A DNA stretch of 32,909 nucleotides from the NCBI GenBank assembly GCA_017302435.1, contig JAFLDL010000050.1, positions 1 to 32,909 on the forward strand, written 5' to 3'. Origin of the DNA: Candidatus Accumulibacter necessarius (GTDB lineage: Bacteria > Pseudomonadota > Gammaproteobacteria > Burkholderiales > Rhodocyclaceae). Made by a program: the position numbers and the translations under genes. Below the pieces are notes generated by a model. That model made no database searches. It was not told the origin of the DNA and worked only from the letters and a program-made list of their open reading frames with translations. Below are positions 1-10,044 of the stretch, piece by piece (positions within the stretch are counted from its first letter, which is position 1; every line of letters starts with the position of its first letter).

Positions 1-69
1 GGTGGCGGTGGTGGCGGCTTCGGCGGTGGCGGTGGTGGCCGCGGCGGTGGCGGTGGGCGTGGCCGTTAG
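1..69 (+). CDS. C-terminal end of a glycine/arginine-rich protein (partial)
   Basis: Frame 1 is open from the window edge to a TAG at 67-69 and encodes 22 residues that are almost all glycine with a few arginines and one phenylalanine, ending in Arg-Gly-Arg. The 5' part lies outside the window, so the family cannot be read. DUF3300 proteins often end in such a tail and are frequently encoded just before a DUF2950 gene, as here, so that is my best guess. An RNA-binding protein with an RGG tail would look the same. Confidence 0.5.
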   Translation, partial: GGGGGGFGGGGGGRGGGGGRGR

Positions 70-105
70 TCGGAACCGTTTCCCATTTCTCCGGAGAAGA
101 ATACG

Positions 106-1053
106 ATGAAGTTCAAGCAAATGATGACGACGCTTGCCATGGCCGTGTTGATCGCCATGGCGCCAGCGATCGACGCCGCGCAGCCGTTACCGGCGACACG
201 CACCGTTGTTCAGCAGGGCTACGCCACTCCTGAAGACGCTGCCCGTGCGCTGGCCGAGGCGGTACGCGCGCAGGATCGGCAGGCTGTGCTGGCCGTGGTT
301 GGCCCGGCATCACGAAGCTGGCTGGCGAGCGGCGACCCGGTCGCCGATCGTGCGGATTGGCAGCGATTCCTTGCCGCCTATGACCGCAAACACGCCATCA
401 GCCCCTTGAGCGATGGTCGCGCCGTCCTGCTGGCAGGCGACGATGACTGGCCGTTTCCGGCGCCGCTGGTGCGCAAGGGCGAGCGCTGGTTCTTTGATGC
501 GGCTGCCGGGCGTCAGGAAATCCTCAACCGACGTATCGGGCGCAACGAGCTCGACACCATTCAGACCCTGCTGGCGGTGGTCGATGCGCAGCGCGAGTAT
601 GCGGCCAATGATCTAGACGGCAACGGTTCGAACGACTACGCGAGGCGTTTTGTCTCCAGCGAGGGAGCGCGCGATGGCCTGTTCTGGCCGGTCGAGGCAG
701 ACCAGCCGCCAAGCCCGTTGGGGTCGGTGTTTGTCGCAGCGGCGCGCGAAGGCTACAGCAGGAAGGCGGGTGGCGACCAGCCGCAGCCCTATCACGGCTA
801 TCGTTACCGGATGCTGACCGGGCAGGGCAGAGATGCCCCGGGCGGTGCCTATGACTACCTGCTTGATGAGCGGATGATCGGAGGTTTTGCGGTCGTCGCC
901 TATCCAGCCAAGTATGGCGTCTCGGGGGTGATGACCTTCATCGTCAATCACGACGGCAGGGTTTTCCAGAAGAACCTCGGCAAGAATACCGAGGCGGCGG
1001 TGGCGCGGCTTCGCACCTTCAATCCGGATGCGAGCTGGAAAGCAGTCGAATAG
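106..1053 (+). CDS. DUF2950 family secreted protein
   Basis: A 315-residue protein with a signal peptide at about residues 1-24 (basic start, hydrophobic core, Ala-rich end before AAQPLP), so it is probably periplasmic. The mature part matches the DUF2950 family: an early segment with PEDAARALAEAV, a middle with the RRIGRNELDTIQTL block followed by an AQREYAA stretch, and a late block with GYRYRMLTGQG, GGFAVVAYPAKYG and a closing VFQKNLG. No enzyme activity is established for the family. The start is supported by GGAGAAG about 7 nt upstream of the ATG at 106. It lies 36 bp after the glycine-rich tail gene and is probably cotranscribed with it. Confidence 0.85.
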   Translation: MKFKQMMTTLAMAVLIAMAPAIDAAQPLPATRTVVQQGYATPEDAARALAEAVRAQDRQAVLAVVGPASRSWLASGDPVADRADWQRFLAAYDRKHAISPLSDGRAVLLAGDDDWPFPAPLVRKGERWFFDAAAGRQEILNRRIGRNELDTIQTLLAVVDAQREYAANDLDGNGSNDYARRFVSSEGARDGLFWPVEADQPPSPLGSVFVAAAREGYSRKAGGDQPQPYHGYRYRMLTGQGRDAPGGAYDYLLDERMIGGFAVVAYPAKYGVSGVMTFIVNHDGRVFQKNLGKNTEAAVARLRTFNPDASWKAVE

Positions 1054-1147
1054 GGTTGCTCCCGTCCTGCCGGGCGTCGCTGGGCGTCGGCCGGACCGGG
1101 TCAGCGTGCCCCCGCTGTCGCCAATCCATACCGGCAAAGATGCAGCA

Positions 1148-1177
1148 TGGACAGCAGCCAGGCAAATCGGCCATAAT
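1148..1177 (+). promoter_or_regulatory. Candidate sigma70 promoter for yciB
   Basis: TGGACA at 1148-1153 and CATAAT at 1172-1177 each match the consensus hexamers at five of six positions and are separated by 18 bp. Transcription would start near 1184, about 20 nt before the yciB ATG. This is a pattern match only. Confidence 0.45.
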
Positions 1178-1203
1178 CCCGCGGTTCTTCCACGGCACTT
1201 GCC

Positions 1204-1737
1204 ATGAAATTCCTCTTTGACCTCTTTCCCGTCATCCTTTTCTTCATCGCCTACAAGGTTTTCGACATCTACGTCGCAACCGCCGTGGCCATCGGCGCTA
1301 CTTTTGCGCAGATCGGCTGGCTTTGGTTCAAAGGCCGGAAGATCGACACCATGCTCTGGGTCAGCTTGGTGATCATCACCGTTTTTGGCGGCATGACCCT
1401 GCTCCTGCAGGACGAGAACTTCATCAAATGGAAGCCGACCGTGCTTTACTGGGCATTCGCTGCCACACTGCTCGGCGGCACCCTTTTTCTGAAGAAGAAC
1501 CTGATGCGGACGCTGCTGGCTGAACAGATGGAGTTGCCGGACGTCGCCTGGACAAAACTCAACTGGTCCTGGATCGGTTTCTTCGTGTTCATGGGTTGCG
1601 CGAACCTGTTCGTCGCCTTCAACTTTTCGACTGACGACTGGGTCAACTTCAAGCTCTTTGGCGGCATGGGGCTGATGCTGGTCTTCGTGCTCGCGCAGGG
1701 ACTGCTGCTGTCAAAGTACATCGAGGAGAGCAAATGA
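1204..1737 (+). CDS. yciB: Septation protein A / YciB-type inner membrane protein
   Basis: A 177-residue, very hydrophobic protein with about five membrane helices. It starts [18 protein letters not shown], the hallmark of the YciB (IspA/IspZ intracellular septation) family. It also carries the family segments around [31 protein letters not shown] and [17 protein letters not shown]. The length is normal for the family (about 180). In other bacteria YciB is linked to cell-envelope synthesis and division. It overlaps the next gene by ATGA, so translation of the pair is probably coupled. Confidence 0.95.
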   Translation: MKFLFDLFPVILFFIAYKVFDIYVATAVAIGATFAQIGWLWFKGRKIDTMLWVSLVIITVFGGMTLLLQDENFIKWKPTVLYWAFAATLLGGTLFLKKNLMRTLLAEQMELPDVAWTKLNWSWIGFFVFMGCANLFVAFNFSTDDWVNFKLFGGMGLMLVFVLAQGLLLSKYIEESK

Positions 1738-2039
1738 TGCTCTATGCCATCGTCGGCGAAGATCGTCCGGATTCTCTGGCCAGTCGGCTCGCTGCCCGGC
1801 CGGCACATGTGGAGCGTCTCACGGCGCTGCAGGACGAAGGCCGGCTGCTGCTGGCCGGTCCGTTTCCGGCCATCGATTCACCAGACCCCGGGCCGGCCGG
1901 TTTTACGGGCAGCCTGATTGTTGCCGAATTTGCTTCCCTCGAAGCGGCGAGTAGCTGGGCCGACGCCGATCCCTACGTCGTCGCCGGTGTCTACGCCAAG
2001 GTGATCGTCAAGCCGTTCAAGAAAGCGCTACCGGCGTGA
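1734..2039 (+). CDS. yciI: YciI family protein
   Basis: A 101-residue ferredoxin-like-fold protein of the YciI/DGPF type. It begins [19 protein letters not shown], followed by a conserved histidine in the RPAHVERL segment, then [11 protein letters not shown], a [10 protein letters not shown] strand and an [20 protein letters not shown] ending. Family members are small enzymes or enzyme-like domains; the His and an Asp are the suspected active residues, and the physiological substrate is unknown. The ATG overlaps the yciB stop (ATGA) and the stop overlaps the BolA start (GTGA), so the three are one operon. The ATG at 1737 is a one-codon alternative start. Confidence 0.9.
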   Translation: MMLYAIVGEDRPDSLASRLAARPAHVERLTALQDEGRLLLAGPFPAIDSPDPGPAGFTGSLIVAEFASLEAASSWADADPYVVAGVYAKVIVKPFKKALPA

Positions 2040-2353
2040 CTGAACCGCCAGCCGCCGTCGATGCTGCAAACCTCGCCGCAATCATTCAGCAGCGGCTCGC
2101 AGTTCTGGCGCCGATCCGTCTGGAACTGATCGATGACTCGGCCAGGCACGCCGGCCACGCAGGCGCCAGAGGTGGCGGCAGACACTATCGCCTGCTGATC
2201 GTTGCGGCCGCTTTTGCTGGCCAGGCGCGCCTGGCCCGTCACCGTCGAGTTCTCGACGCACTGGGTGACCTCATGCAGACACGGATTCACGCCCTGAGCA
2301 TTCAGGCGCTGACCCCTGCGGAAGTTCCGTCAACGGTATCTATTGCTTCCTGA
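2036..2353 (+). CDS. BolA family protein
   Basis: A 105-residue protein with the BolA fold signature: a helix with [13 protein letters not shown], a glycine-rich turn, [13 protein letters not shown], and [27 protein letters not shown]. BolA proteins work with monothiol glutaredoxins in iron-sulfur cluster trafficking, and some act as DNA-binding regulators. The cluster-ligand histidine region is present. The start is a GTG at 2036 overlapping the yciI stop; no better start exists before the conserved core. Its place between yciI and a prolyl isomerase gene is an arrangement I recognise from related betaproteobacteria. Confidence 0.9.
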   Translation: MTEPPAAVDAANLAAIIQQRLAVLAPIRLELIDDSARHAGHAGARGGGRHYRLLIVAAAFAGQARLARHRRVLDALGDLMQTRIHALSIQALTPAEVPSTVSIAS

Positions 2354-2400
2354 TCCAACCCGCTTTACCCCAACCAACCCCCATAGAAGGAAAACCAGAC

Positions 2401-3195
2401 ATGCACAATCCATCAAGACTGGCCAGCGCACTCCTGCTTGGCGCGCTGATTTCGCTTCCGGCGATTGCCCAGAAGGCCTCCGGTGGCGCCGTCGCCACGG
2501 TAAACGGCGTCGCCATTTCTCAGACCGTCGCCAACGCCTTTGTCGCCGAGCAGCAAGCGCAAGGTGCGCCCGACAGCCCGGAATTGAAGAACGCGGTTCG
2601 TGAGGAACTGATCCGTCGCGAGTTGCTGGTCCAGGAAGCGAAGAAAATGGGCCTCGACAAGAGGCCGGAGGTGGCAGCACAGGCCGAACTGGCGCGGCAG
2701 GCCATTTTCATCCGCGCATTCGTTCAGGATTTCGTCAAGAAGCATCCGATCAGCGATGAGCAGATCAAGGCAGCCTATGACCGGATGAAGACCCAGATGG
2801 GCAACACCGAGTACAAAGTGCGTCACATCCTGGTCGAAAAGGAAGATGACGCCAAGGTGATCATCGTCAATCTGAAGAAGGGTGCCAAGTTTGATGACCT
2901 CGCCAAACAGTCCAAGGACCCTGGCTCGCGCGACAAGGGTGGTGATCTCGGCTGGAGCAGCACGGCCGCCTATGTGAAACCGTTTGGTGACGCGGTCACG
3001 GGTCTGAGCAAGGGCAAGTTCACCGAGACCCCGGTCAAGACCGATTTTGGATACCACGTGATCCTGCTTGAAGACAGCCGTCCGCTGACTCCGCCTCCCT
3101 TCGACCAGATCAAGCCGCAGATCGCGCAGCGCCTGCAGCAGGAGCAGATTCAGAAATTCGTGACCGATCTGCGCTCCAAGGCGAAAATCCAGTAG
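2401..3195 (+). CDS. Periplasmic parvulin-type peptidyl-prolyl cis-trans isomerase (PpiC/SurA-like)
   Basis: A 264-residue protein with a signal peptide at about residues 1-22 ending in an Ala-Gln motif (LPAIAQ). An N-terminal helical SurA-like part (residues 25-130) is followed by a parvulin domain at about 137-235. The domain shows VRHILVEKEDDA, a glycine turn in PGSRDKGGDLGW, and the closing FGYHVILLEDSR with the conserved His. Such proteins catalyse proline isomerisation and chaperone outer-membrane proteins in the periplasm. AAGGA in the upstream AGAAGGAAAACC supports the ATG at 2401. A strong terminator follows the stop. Confidence 0.93.
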   Translation: MHNPSRLASALLLGALISLPAIAQKASGGAVATVNGVAISQTVANAFVAEQQAQGAPDSPELKNAVREELIRRELLVQEAKKMGLDKRPEVAAQAELARQAIFIRAFVQDFVKKHPISDEQIKAAYDRMKTQMGNTEYKVRHILVEKEDDAKVIIVNLKKGAKFDDLAKQSKDPGSRDKGGDLGWSSTAAYVKPFGDAVTGLSKGKFTETPVKTDFGYHVILLEDSRPLTPPPFDQIKPQIAQRLQQEQIQKFVTDLRSKAKIQ

Positions 3196-3223
3196 CTGGC
3201 GGCTGCCCGAACGCAGAGAAAGG

Positions 3224-3246
3224 CGCCGGACTTCCGGCGTTTTTTT
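3224..3246 (+). terminator. Intrinsic terminator after the prolyl isomerase gene
   Basis: The inverted repeat CGCCGGA (3224-3230) and TCCGGCG (3233-3239) forms a GC-rich stem with a tight loop and is followed by seven T residues (3240-3246). It lies about 28 nt after the isomerase stop and ends the yciB-to-isomerase operon before the oppositely oriented purL. Confidence 0.85.
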
Positions 3247-3293
3247 CGGCTGTCAGCGACTGCCGATGGCTCGGCAACCCTTCCGCGCGCAGG

Positions 3294-6200
3294 CTAGCCC
3301 ACCCATTGCCGGGCATTGCGGAACATCCGCAGCCAGGGTGAATCGTGCCAGCCGCGCGCGCTCCAGTCGGCCGGGTGCCACGACATCTGGACGCTGCGGA
3401 AGACACGTTCGGGGTGCGGCATCATGATCGAAAAGCGGCCGTCGGCCGTCGTAAACCCGGTGACACCGGCCGGCGATCCATTCGGGTTGTACGGATAGAC
3501 CTCGCTCGGCTGGCCGCCATGGTCGACGTAGCGCATGGCCACCAGAGCACTCGCCTGTTGCGCTGCCGAGGCGAAGACGGCGCGTCCCTCACCGTGCGAG
3601 ACGACCACCGGCAGCCGGCTGCCGGCCATGCCGGCGAAGAAAACCGACGGTGACTCGGGCAGTTCGACCAGAGAGAAACGTGCCTCGAACTGCTCGACGC
3701 GGTTGCGCTCGAAGCGCGGCCAGGCGTCGGCACCAGGGATCATGTCCTTGAGCACGCTCATCATCTGGCAGCCGTTGCAGACGCCAAGGGCAAAGGTGTC
3801 CGGGCGTGCGAAAAAGGCTGAAAAGATCTCGCTGGCCCGTTCGTTGAAGAGAATCGTCTTCGCCCAGCCCTGACCCGCTCCGAGGACATCGCCGTAGGAA
3901 AAGCCGCCGCAGGCGACGGCGCCCGAGAACCCGGCGAGCGCGAGGCGGCCGCTCAGAATGTCGCTCATGTGTACGTCGATAGCGGCAAAGCCGGCACGAT
4001 CAAAAGCGGCAGCCATCTCGACGTGCCCGTTGACGCCCTGCTCGCGCAGAATCGCCACCCTTGGTCGGCTGCCGGTGTGGATGAAGGGAGCCGCGACGTC
4101 TTCGGTCGGGTCAAAGCTGAGCGTCACCGACAGGCCTGGGTCAGTGGTCTCGACGATGCGGTCGTACTCTTCGCGGGCGCATTCCGGGTTGTCGCGCAGT
4201 TGCTGCAGGTGGAAACTGGTGGCCGACCAGGCTCGCTGCAGATCGACCCGCTTCTCGTCGAGGACTGCCCTGGCATTGCGGATGATGCGGATATGGTCCC
4301 AGGGATTGGGCGCGCCGATGAACTGCGTGCACGCTCCGAGACCGGCAGCGCGCAGGACGCTCATCACCCGGCTGCGCTCGGCGCGGCGAATCTGCACAAC
4401 GGCGCCGAGTTCCTCGTTGAACAGGGCGCGCATCAACAGCTCGAACGAGCGGCCGCCGAGCAGATCGGGGCGCTTCTCGTTGCCGTCGACGTCATTGCTG
4501 AGGGGGTCATAGCAGAGGCCATCAGTGTCGATCGAAACCCCGCAGTGGGCAGCAAAAGCCATCTCGCAGACGGCGGTGAACAGCCCTCCGTCAGAGCGGT
4601 CGTGGTAGGCGAGCAGCAGATCGTCGGCGGCGAGTCTTCGTACTGCTTCGAAGAACGCGGGCAGGCGGGCGGGGTCATCGACATCGGGCGCGTCGTTGCC
4701 GGTAGCCGCATAGACCTGTGCCAGCGCCGAGCCGCCAAGACGATTGCGGCCGGCAGCGAGATCGATCAGCAGCAGGTCGGTTTCCCCCGCGTCGAGCACC
4801 AGTTGCGGCGTCAGTGTACGGCGGGCATCCTGGACCGGCGCGAAGCCGGTGATGATCAGCGACAGCGGCGACACCACCTGCTTCTGGCGAGTACCGTCGC
4901 CGTCAGTGGCCTCCTGCCAGGTCGTGCGCATCGACAAGGAATCCTTGCCAACCGGGATCGACACACCAATCCTCTGGCAGAGATCGGACACCGCCCGTAC
5001 CGTGTCGAAGAGGCGCGCATCCTCACCTGGGAAGCCGGCGGCAGCCATCCAGTTGGCCGACAGTTTGACTTCGCCAAGTGTCGCGATGTCGGCGGCGACG
5101 ATATTGGTCAGCGCCTCACCGACCGCCATGCGGCCGGAGGCCGGTGCGTCGAGGACTGCCAGTGGTGTCCGTTCGCCGACTGCGAAGGCCTCGCCAAGGT
5201 AACCGTGAAAGGCCATCAGCGTCACCGCGACGTCGGCACAGGGTACCTGCCAGGGCCCGACCATTTGGTCGCGGGCGGTCAGGCCGCCGACGCTGCGGTC
5301 GCCGATGCTGATCAGGAAGGTCTTGTCGGCCACCGCCGGCAGGCGCAGCACGCGATAGGCGGCTTCCTTCAAAACCACCGCCGTGACATCGAAGGGCACG
5401 CTCAAGGGTGGCAGATGCTCTGCCGTGCGCGTCATGCGCGGCGGCTTGCCAAGCAGCGCGTCCATGTCCATGTCGACCGGATGGTTGTCGAAATGACGGT
5501 CGGCAACCACCAGGCGAGTTTCTCCGGTGGTCGCGCCGACGACAGCGAAGGGGCAACGCTCGCGCTTGCAGATGGCCGCGAATTCGTCGAGACGGCTCGG
5601 CGCAATCGCCAGCACGTAGCGTTCCTGCGCTTCGTTGCACCAGATCTCGGCGGGCGACATGCCGGGCTCCTCGATGAGCACTGCGCGTAGCTCGAAGCGG
5701 GCGCCGCTGCCGGCACCGTGCGCCAGTTCGGGCAGGGCATTCGAGATGCCGCCGGCGCCGACGTCGTGCAGCGACAGAATCGGATTGCCGTCACCGGCAA
5801 TCGACCCGTCGCCGCCGGGTGCGCCCATCTGCCAGCAGCGGTCGATTACCTCCTGCGCACGCCGCTGGATCTCGGGATTGCCGCGTTGCACGGAAGCGAA
5901 GTCGAGATCGGCGGTGTTGCTGCCGGTCGTCATCGAGCTGGCGGCACCGCCGCCGAGGCCGATCAGCATGCCCGGGCCACCGATCTGGACGAGCAGGGTG
6001 CCGGGGGGTAAGGTGCCGGCCTTGAAGCACTGGTTGGCAGCGATGTTGCCGACGCCGCCGGCGAGCATGATCGGCTTGTGGTAGCCGCGCAGCAGTTGCC
6101 CGGCGCCGCTGCCGGTGAACTGCTCGTAGGTGCGGAAATAACCCGCGAGGTTCGGGCGGCCGAACTCGTTGTTGAAGGCGGCGGCGCCGATCGGCCCTTC

Positions 6201-7313
6201 GAGCATGATCGCCAGCGGCGAAGCGATGCGCGCCGGGCGGCCATAGGCACTGCTCGCCAGTTCCCATGGCTGCAGGAAATCGGGGATGTTGAGGTTGGAC
6301 ACCGAGAAACCGCACAGTCCGGCTTTCGGCTTCGAGCCACGGCCGGTGGCGCCTTCATCGCGGATCTCGCCGCCGGAGCCGGTTGCCGCCCCCGGAAAAG
6401 GTGAGATCGCCGTCGGGTGATTGTGCGTTTCGACCTTGGCCAGGATGTGCGTCGGTTCTTCGTGATAGGCGTAGCGGCCATCGGGACCAGGATGGAAGCG
6501 CGGCACGCAGGCACCTTCGATGACCGATGAATTGTCGGCATAGGCGACGATGGTGCCGGCCGGATGCGCCTGGTGTGTTTCACGGATCATGCCGAACAGC
6601 GTTTCGCTGCGCGGTTGACCGTCGATCACCCAGGAGGCGTTGAAAATCTTGTGCCGGCAGTGCTCGGAATTGGCCTGCGCGAACATCATCAACTCGACGT
6701 CGGTCGGGTTGCGCTGCGCCTTGAGGAACAGATCGACGAGGTAATCGACTTCGTCCTCCGACAAGGCCAGGCCCAGCCGCCGGTTCGCCGCGACCAGTTC
6801 TCCACCACCGCCGCTCAGCAAATCGACGCTGGTCAGCGGTTCTGGAGCGAAGTGGCGGAACAGATCCGCCGTGCGCGCAAAGCTGTCGAGCACGGTTTCC
6901 AGCATGCGATCATGCAGCAGCGCGGCGATGCTGGCCCGCTCGGCAGGCGAGAGTCTGCCCTGCCGGTGATCGAGCCAGAAGGCAATGCCGCGTTCAATAC
7001 GTTCGACTGCCTGCAGGCCGCTGTTGCTGGCGATGTCGCTTGCCTTCGACGACCACGGCGAGATCGTTCCGACGCGCGGTGTGACGAGGAAGAGTTCGCT
7101 GCCCTGGCCTTCCCCCGCGGCGCGTTCTTCGAGTAGTGCCGAGAGCTGTCGGCGCTCGGCTGTAGTCAGTGGCTGTCTGGTGGCGACAAAGTGCCAGTAC
7201 TCGGCGGCCTCCATGTGCGCTCCCGTTACGGCAAGCGCCACGCGCTGCTGCAAAACCTGCAGACGAAAAGACGAAAAAGCGGGGGCACCGCGGAGAAACA
7301 GGATGTCGGCCAT
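3294..7313 (-). CDS. purL: Phosphoribosylformylglycinamidine synthase (single-chain PurL)
   Basis: A 1339-residue enzyme, close to the usual size of the large proteobacterial form. It catalyses ATP- and glutamine-dependent conversion of FGAR to FGAM in purine synthesis. The N-terminal domain starts [17 protein letters not shown]. The first synthetase half has the substrate segment [32 protein letters not shown] and the GGGAASSM loop; the second half has VGKDSLSM and [16 protein letters not shown]. The C-terminal class I glutaminase begins near [12 protein letters not shown] and carries the nucleophile Cys in GVCNGCQMM (about residue 1179) and the His/Glu pair in MPHPERVFR (about 1299). It converges on the preceding operon and has its own promoter. 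Confidence 0.98.
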   Translation of the reverse strand: MADILFLRGAPAFSSFRLQVLQQRVALAVTGAHMEAAEYWHFVATRQPLTTAERRQLSALLEERAAGEGQGSELFLVTPRVGTISPWSSKASDIASNSGLQAVERIERGIAFWLDHRQGRLSPAERASIAALLHDRMLETVLDSFARTADLFRHFAPEPLTSVDLLSGGGGELVAANRRLGLALSEDEVDYLVDLFLKAQRNPTDVELMMFAQANSEHCRHKIFNASWVIDGQPRSETLFGMIRETHQAHPAGTIVAYADNSSVIEGACVPRFHPGPDGRYAYHEEPTHILAKVETHNHPTAISPFPGAATGSGGEIRDEGATGRGSKPKAGLCGFSVSNLNIPDFLQPWELASSAYGRPARIASPLAIMLEGPIGAAAFNNEFGRPNLAGYFRTYEQFTGSGAGQLLRGYHKPIMLAGGVGNIAANQCFKAGTLPPGTLLVQIGGPGMLIGLGGGAASSMTTGSNTADLDFASVQRGNPEIQRRAQEVIDRCWQMGAPGGDGSIAGDGNPILSLHDVGAGGISNALPELAHGAGSGARFELRAVLIEEPGMSPAEIWCNEAQERYVLAIAPSRLDEFAAICKRERCPFAVVGATTGETRLVVADRHFDNHPVDMDMDALLGKPPRMTRTAEHLPPLSVPFDVTAVVLKEAAYRVLRLPAVADKTFLISIGDRSVGGLTARDQMVGPWQVPCADVAVTLMAFHGYLGEAFAVGERTPLAVLDAPASGRMAVGEALTNIVAADIATLGEVKLSANWMAAAGFPGEDARLFDTVRAVSDLCQRIGVSIPVGKDSLSMRTTWQEATDGDGTRQKQVVSPLSLIITGFAPVQDARRTLTPQLVLDAGETDLLLIDLAAGRNRLGGSALAQVYAATGNDAPDVDDPARLPAFFEAVRRLAADDLLLAYHDRSDGGLFTAVCEMAFAAHCGVSIDTDGLCYDPLSNDVDGNEKRPDLLGGRSFELLMRALFNEELGAVVQIRRAERSRVMSVLRAAGLGACTQFIGAPNPWDHIRIIRNARAVLDEKRVDLQRAWSATSFHLQQLRDNPECAREEYDRIVETTDPGLSVTLSFDPTEDVAAPFIHTGSRPRVAILREQGVNGHVEMAAAFDRAGFAAIDVHMSDILSGRLALAGFSGAVACGGFSYGDVLGAGQGWAKTILFNERASEIFSAFFARPDTFALGVCNGCQMMSVLKDMIPGADAWPRFERNRVEQFEARFSLVELPESPSVFFAGMAGSRLPVVVSHGEGRAVFASAAQQASALVAMRYVDHGGQPSEVYPYNPNGSPAGVTGFTTADGRFSIMMPHPERVFRSVQMSWHPADWSARGWHDSPWLRMFRNARQWVG

Positions 7314-7365
7314 GGCGGGTTGCAGAGAAGGCAGGCAGAGCTGCGTTGAAGGAAGGAATGGCGCG

Positions 7366-7371
7366 ATTATA
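7366..7371 (-). promoter_or_regulatory. Candidate -10 element for purL
   Basis: On the minus strand this is a perfect TATAAT, 53 nt upstream of the purL ATG. No good -35 hexamer is visible at 16-18 bp, so the evidence is the -10 box and its position in the divergent intergenic region. Confidence 0.45.
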
Positions 7372-7480
7372 GCCGACGCCCGGGAACTGCCCAGGTGCCC
7401 ATCCTGGTTCGCCGCGCCGGCAAGCGTTGCCGGGACGCCAGCGACCGTTGTCGAATCGTCCGGTGGCGGCGCAGGTGGGC

Positions 7481-7486
7481 TAGAAT
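7481..7486 (+). promoter_or_regulatory. Weak candidate -10 element for the NAD(P)HX repair gene
   Basis: TAGAAT matches the -10 consensus at five of six positions and lies 41 nt before the ATG at 7528. No convincing -35 box is seen at the proper distance. Confidence 0.25.
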
Positions 7487-7527
7487 CGGAGTGAATTTTC
7501 GATCACCTCCTGGCTCAGGAGCCGGCA

Positions 7528-9039
7528 ATGAAAACGGGCATCCGATCAGAACCACTTTATCTCGCCGCCGACCTGCGCACCATCGAAGTCGTCGCCGCCG
7601 ACCAGCCATTGATGCAACGCGCCGGGTTGGCTGCCGCCGACCTGGCCACTTCGTTGTGCCGCTTTCAGGGCGCGTCGTTGCTGGTCCTGGCGGGGCCGGG
7701 CAACAACGGTGGCGACGCCTTCATCGCCGCCCGCCATCTGCGCGAGCGTCGTTTCGCGGTCAGCCTTGTTTTCGCCGGTGAGCCCGGTCGCTTGCCGAAG
7801 GATGCTGCGGCTGCCTACAAGCGCTTCGTTGACGATGGCGGTAGCGTACTCGACAGCATCCCGTCCGGTCAGCGCTGGGCGCTGATTGTCGATGGTCTCT
7901 TCGGTATTGGCCTGCAGCGTCCGATCAGCGGTCGTTACGGCGAGCTCGTGCTGGCCGCCAATGCGCTGGCCGTCCGCGACCGCTGTCCGCTGCTCGCCCT
8001 TGATTGTCCGAGTGGTCTTGACGCCGACACTGGCAGACTTTGTGGCGTGACGATACGCGCCAGTCACACCCTCACCTTCATCGCCGGCAAGCCCGGCCTG
8101 CTTACGGGTGATGGCCCGGAGCACTGCGGCACGATCTCGGTTGCCGCGCTCGACCTCGATGCCGAGCGTCTGACAACAGCCTCGGCGCGAACGATCGGCA
8201 GCGACCTTCTGGTCGGTTTCCTGCGCCCGCGCGCCAGGAACAGCCACAAGGGCAATCATGGCAGTGTCGGCATTCTCGGTGGTGCGAGCAGCATGGTCGG
8301 AGCTGCGTTCCTCGCCGGCCGCGCCGCGCTCCGACTTGGCGCCGGTCGTGTCTATCTCGGCCTGCTCGACCGGCAGGCGCCGGCGATCGACCCGGTACAG
8401 CCCGAACTGATGCTGCGCCAATCCGAGGCGCTGTTGGCTGCCGGCCTCAGCGCGCTCGCCTGCGGGCCGGGGATGGGCGGCAGCGACGAAGCGCTCGCCC
8501 TGCTGGAACGTTCCTGCGCACTCGGCATGCCACTGCTGCTCGATGCCGATGCGCTCAACCTGCTCGCTGGCAACCAGCGCTTGCAGCAGGCGGTGGTCGC
8601 GCGCAGCACCCGGCAGGCGTCGACGCTGCTGACGCCGCATCCGACCGAGGCGGCACGCCTGCTCGGCTGCGATACGGCCCTTGTCCAGAGCGACCGAGGC
8701 AATGCGGCGCTGCAGCTCGCGGCCCGCTACCAGGCAGTGGTGGTGGTCAAGGGCTGTGGCAGCGTTGTCGCCACGCCCGACGGCCGCTGGTTCGTGAACA
8801 CCACCGGTAATCCCGGCCTCGCGACCGCCGGCACTGGCGACGTCCTCAGCGGCTTCATCGTGGCCCTGCTTGGCCAGGGCTGGCCGGCGCTGGAGGCAAT
8901 GCTGGCCGGCGTACACCTGCACGGCCTTGCTGCCGACGAACGGGTTGCGGCTGGCTGTGGGCCGGTCGGACTGACCGCCGGCGAGATCATCGACAGCGCG
9001 CGCTCCTGCTTCAACCGCTGGATCGCGCATGGCAGATAG
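7528..9039 (+). CDS. nnr: Bifunctional NAD(P)H-hydrate repair enzyme (epimerase plus ADP/ATP-dependent dehydratase)
   Basis: A 503-residue fusion protein with both steps of metabolite repair of hydrated NAD(P)H. Residues 1 to about 215 are the YjeF_N/NnrE epimerase, with AGPGNNGGDAF near residue 55 and DCPSGLDADTG near 157. Residues from about 225 are the NnrD dehydratase (ribokinase-like), with KGNHGSVGILGG near 240, LDADALNLLAG near 337, LTPHPTEAARLL near 370, and the ATP-site motif NPGLATAGTGDVLSG near 430. The length matches E. coli YjeF. AGGAG seven nt before the ATG supports the start. The permease gene begins inside its last codons. Confidence 0.96.
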   Translation: MKTGIRSEPLYLAADLRTIEVVAADQPLMQRAGLAAADLATSLCRFQGASLLVLAGPGNNGGDAFIAARHLRERRFAVSLVFAGEPGRLPKDAAAAYKRFVDDGGSVLDSIPSGQRWALIVDGLFGIGLQRPISGRYGELVLAANALAVRDRCPLLALDCPSGLDADTGRLCGVTIRASHTLTFIAGKPGLLTGDGPEHCGTISVAALDLDAERLTTASARTIGSDLLVGFLRPRARNSHKGNHGSVGILGGASSMVGAAFLAGRAALRLGAGRVYLGLLDRQAPAIDPVQPELMLRQSEALLAAGLSALACGPGMGGSDEALALLERSCALGMPLLLDADALNLLAGNQRLQQAVVARSTRQASTLLTPHPTEAARLLGCDTALVQSDRGNAALQLAARYQAVVVVKGCGSVVATPDGRWFVNTTGNPGLATAGTGDVLSGFIVALLGQGWPALEAMLAGVHLHGLAADERVAAGCGPVGLTAGEIIDSARSCFNRWIAHGR

Positions 9040-9904
9040 TCAGGCCGTCGCGTCGCTCCGGACAGGGAGTGTCCTGCTCTGTCTCTGCGCGCTGTTCCTT
9101 TTCTCGGCACTGGACGCGACAGCGAAGCACCTGAGCGCTTTCCTGGCCGTGCCGCTGCTGGTCTGGGCACGCTATCTGGTGCACTTGTTGATCATGGTGT
9201 TGACGATTCTTCCGGGTCAGGGGCGCGGCATTATTCTCACCCGTCGACCGTGGTTGATGGGGCTGCGCGGGGTGACGCTGGCCGGCGTCACGCTGCTCGG
9301 ACAACTCGCGCTGTACACCCTGCCGCTTGCGGAAACGACGGCGCTGGTCTTCGTCGCTCCCTTGTTGGTGGCGTTGTTGGCCGGCCCACTGCTCGGCGAA
9401 CAGGTGCGTTCGCGCACATGGTGGGCAACCGTTGCTGGCTTCGCCGGCGTCCTGCTGATCGCTCGGCCCGGGGGTAACCTGGCCGCGACCGGTGTTGCCT
9501 GCGCCCTTGGCGCCGCACTGTGTTACGCCGCCTACCAGATCCTGACTCGCAAGCTGGTGGCCACCGAGCCACCGATGCGCCTGTTGTTCTACACGGCGTT
9601 GCTCGGAACGCTGGTGATGTCGCCGGTCGTGCCGGTCTTCTGGGATGGCCGGTTGCCCAGCTTTGGGCAGGGGTTGCTGGTCGTCTCGCTCGGCGTCTAC
9701 GGTGGCCTCGGCCATCTGCTGCTGATCCGCGCTTTCCGTGAAACGCCGGCCTCGCTGCTCTCGCCGCTGCTCTATTTCCAGCTCGTCTGGGCGACGCTGC
9801 TCGGCTGGCTGGTCTTCGACCACCTGCCCGACTTGCCGGGGATCGTCGGCATGTTGATCATTGGTGCTTCCGGGCTGAGCCTGGCGATTGGCCGCCAGAA
9901 ATGA
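9029..9904 (+). CDS. DMT superfamily permease (EamA family)
   Basis: A 291-residue inner-membrane protein with about ten helices arranged as two EamA repeats. The first runs from SVLLCLCALFLFSALDA to GVLLIARPGG, and the second from ATGVACALGAALCYAAYQ to the end. The conserved PLAETTALVFVAPLLVALLA segment with its following GE (LGEQV) is typical. Substrates of this branch cannot be told from sequence; relatives export amino acids, nucleosides or other metabolites. The ATG lies 11 nt inside the end of the upstream gene, so the two are probably cotranscribed. The 140 bp after it, up to the convergent kinase gene, show no clear terminator. Confidence 0.9.
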   Translation: MADSQAVASLRTGSVLLCLCALFLFSALDATAKHLSAFLAVPLLVWARYLVHLLIMVLTILPGQGRGIILTRRPWLMGLRGVTLAGVTLLGQLALYTLPLAETTALVFVAPLLVALLAGPLLGEQVRSRTWWATVAGFAGVLLIARPGGNLAATGVACALGAALCYAAYQILTRKLVATEPPMRLLFYTALLGTLVMSPVVPVFWDGRLPSFGQGLLVVSLGVYGGLGHLLLIRAFRETPASLLSPLLYFQLVWATLLGWLVFDHLPDLPGIVGMLIIGASGLSLAIGRQK

Positions 9905-10044
9905 TGGTCAGAAACTGTCTCTCCGACGTGCCGTTGCGGAATGCCAGTTTCCTTGGCCAGTTGCTATTGGCTGATGCCCCTTGGTTTCAGGAGTTTTTCG
10001 GGCAGGCTTTCGCTGGCTGTTGTGTAAGGCCGGTCGCGCATGAT

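Noticed and set aside
3969-5690. 573-codon plus-strand frame within purL
   Set aside because: The purL reading on the other strand has intact catalytic motifs throughout; the antisense frame has no motif and results from high third-position GC.
7546-9030. 494-codon minus-strand frame opposite the NAD(P)HX repair gene
   Set aside because: Antisense shadow of a gene with all expected motifs; composition is Gln/Arg/Ala-rich without recognisable domains.
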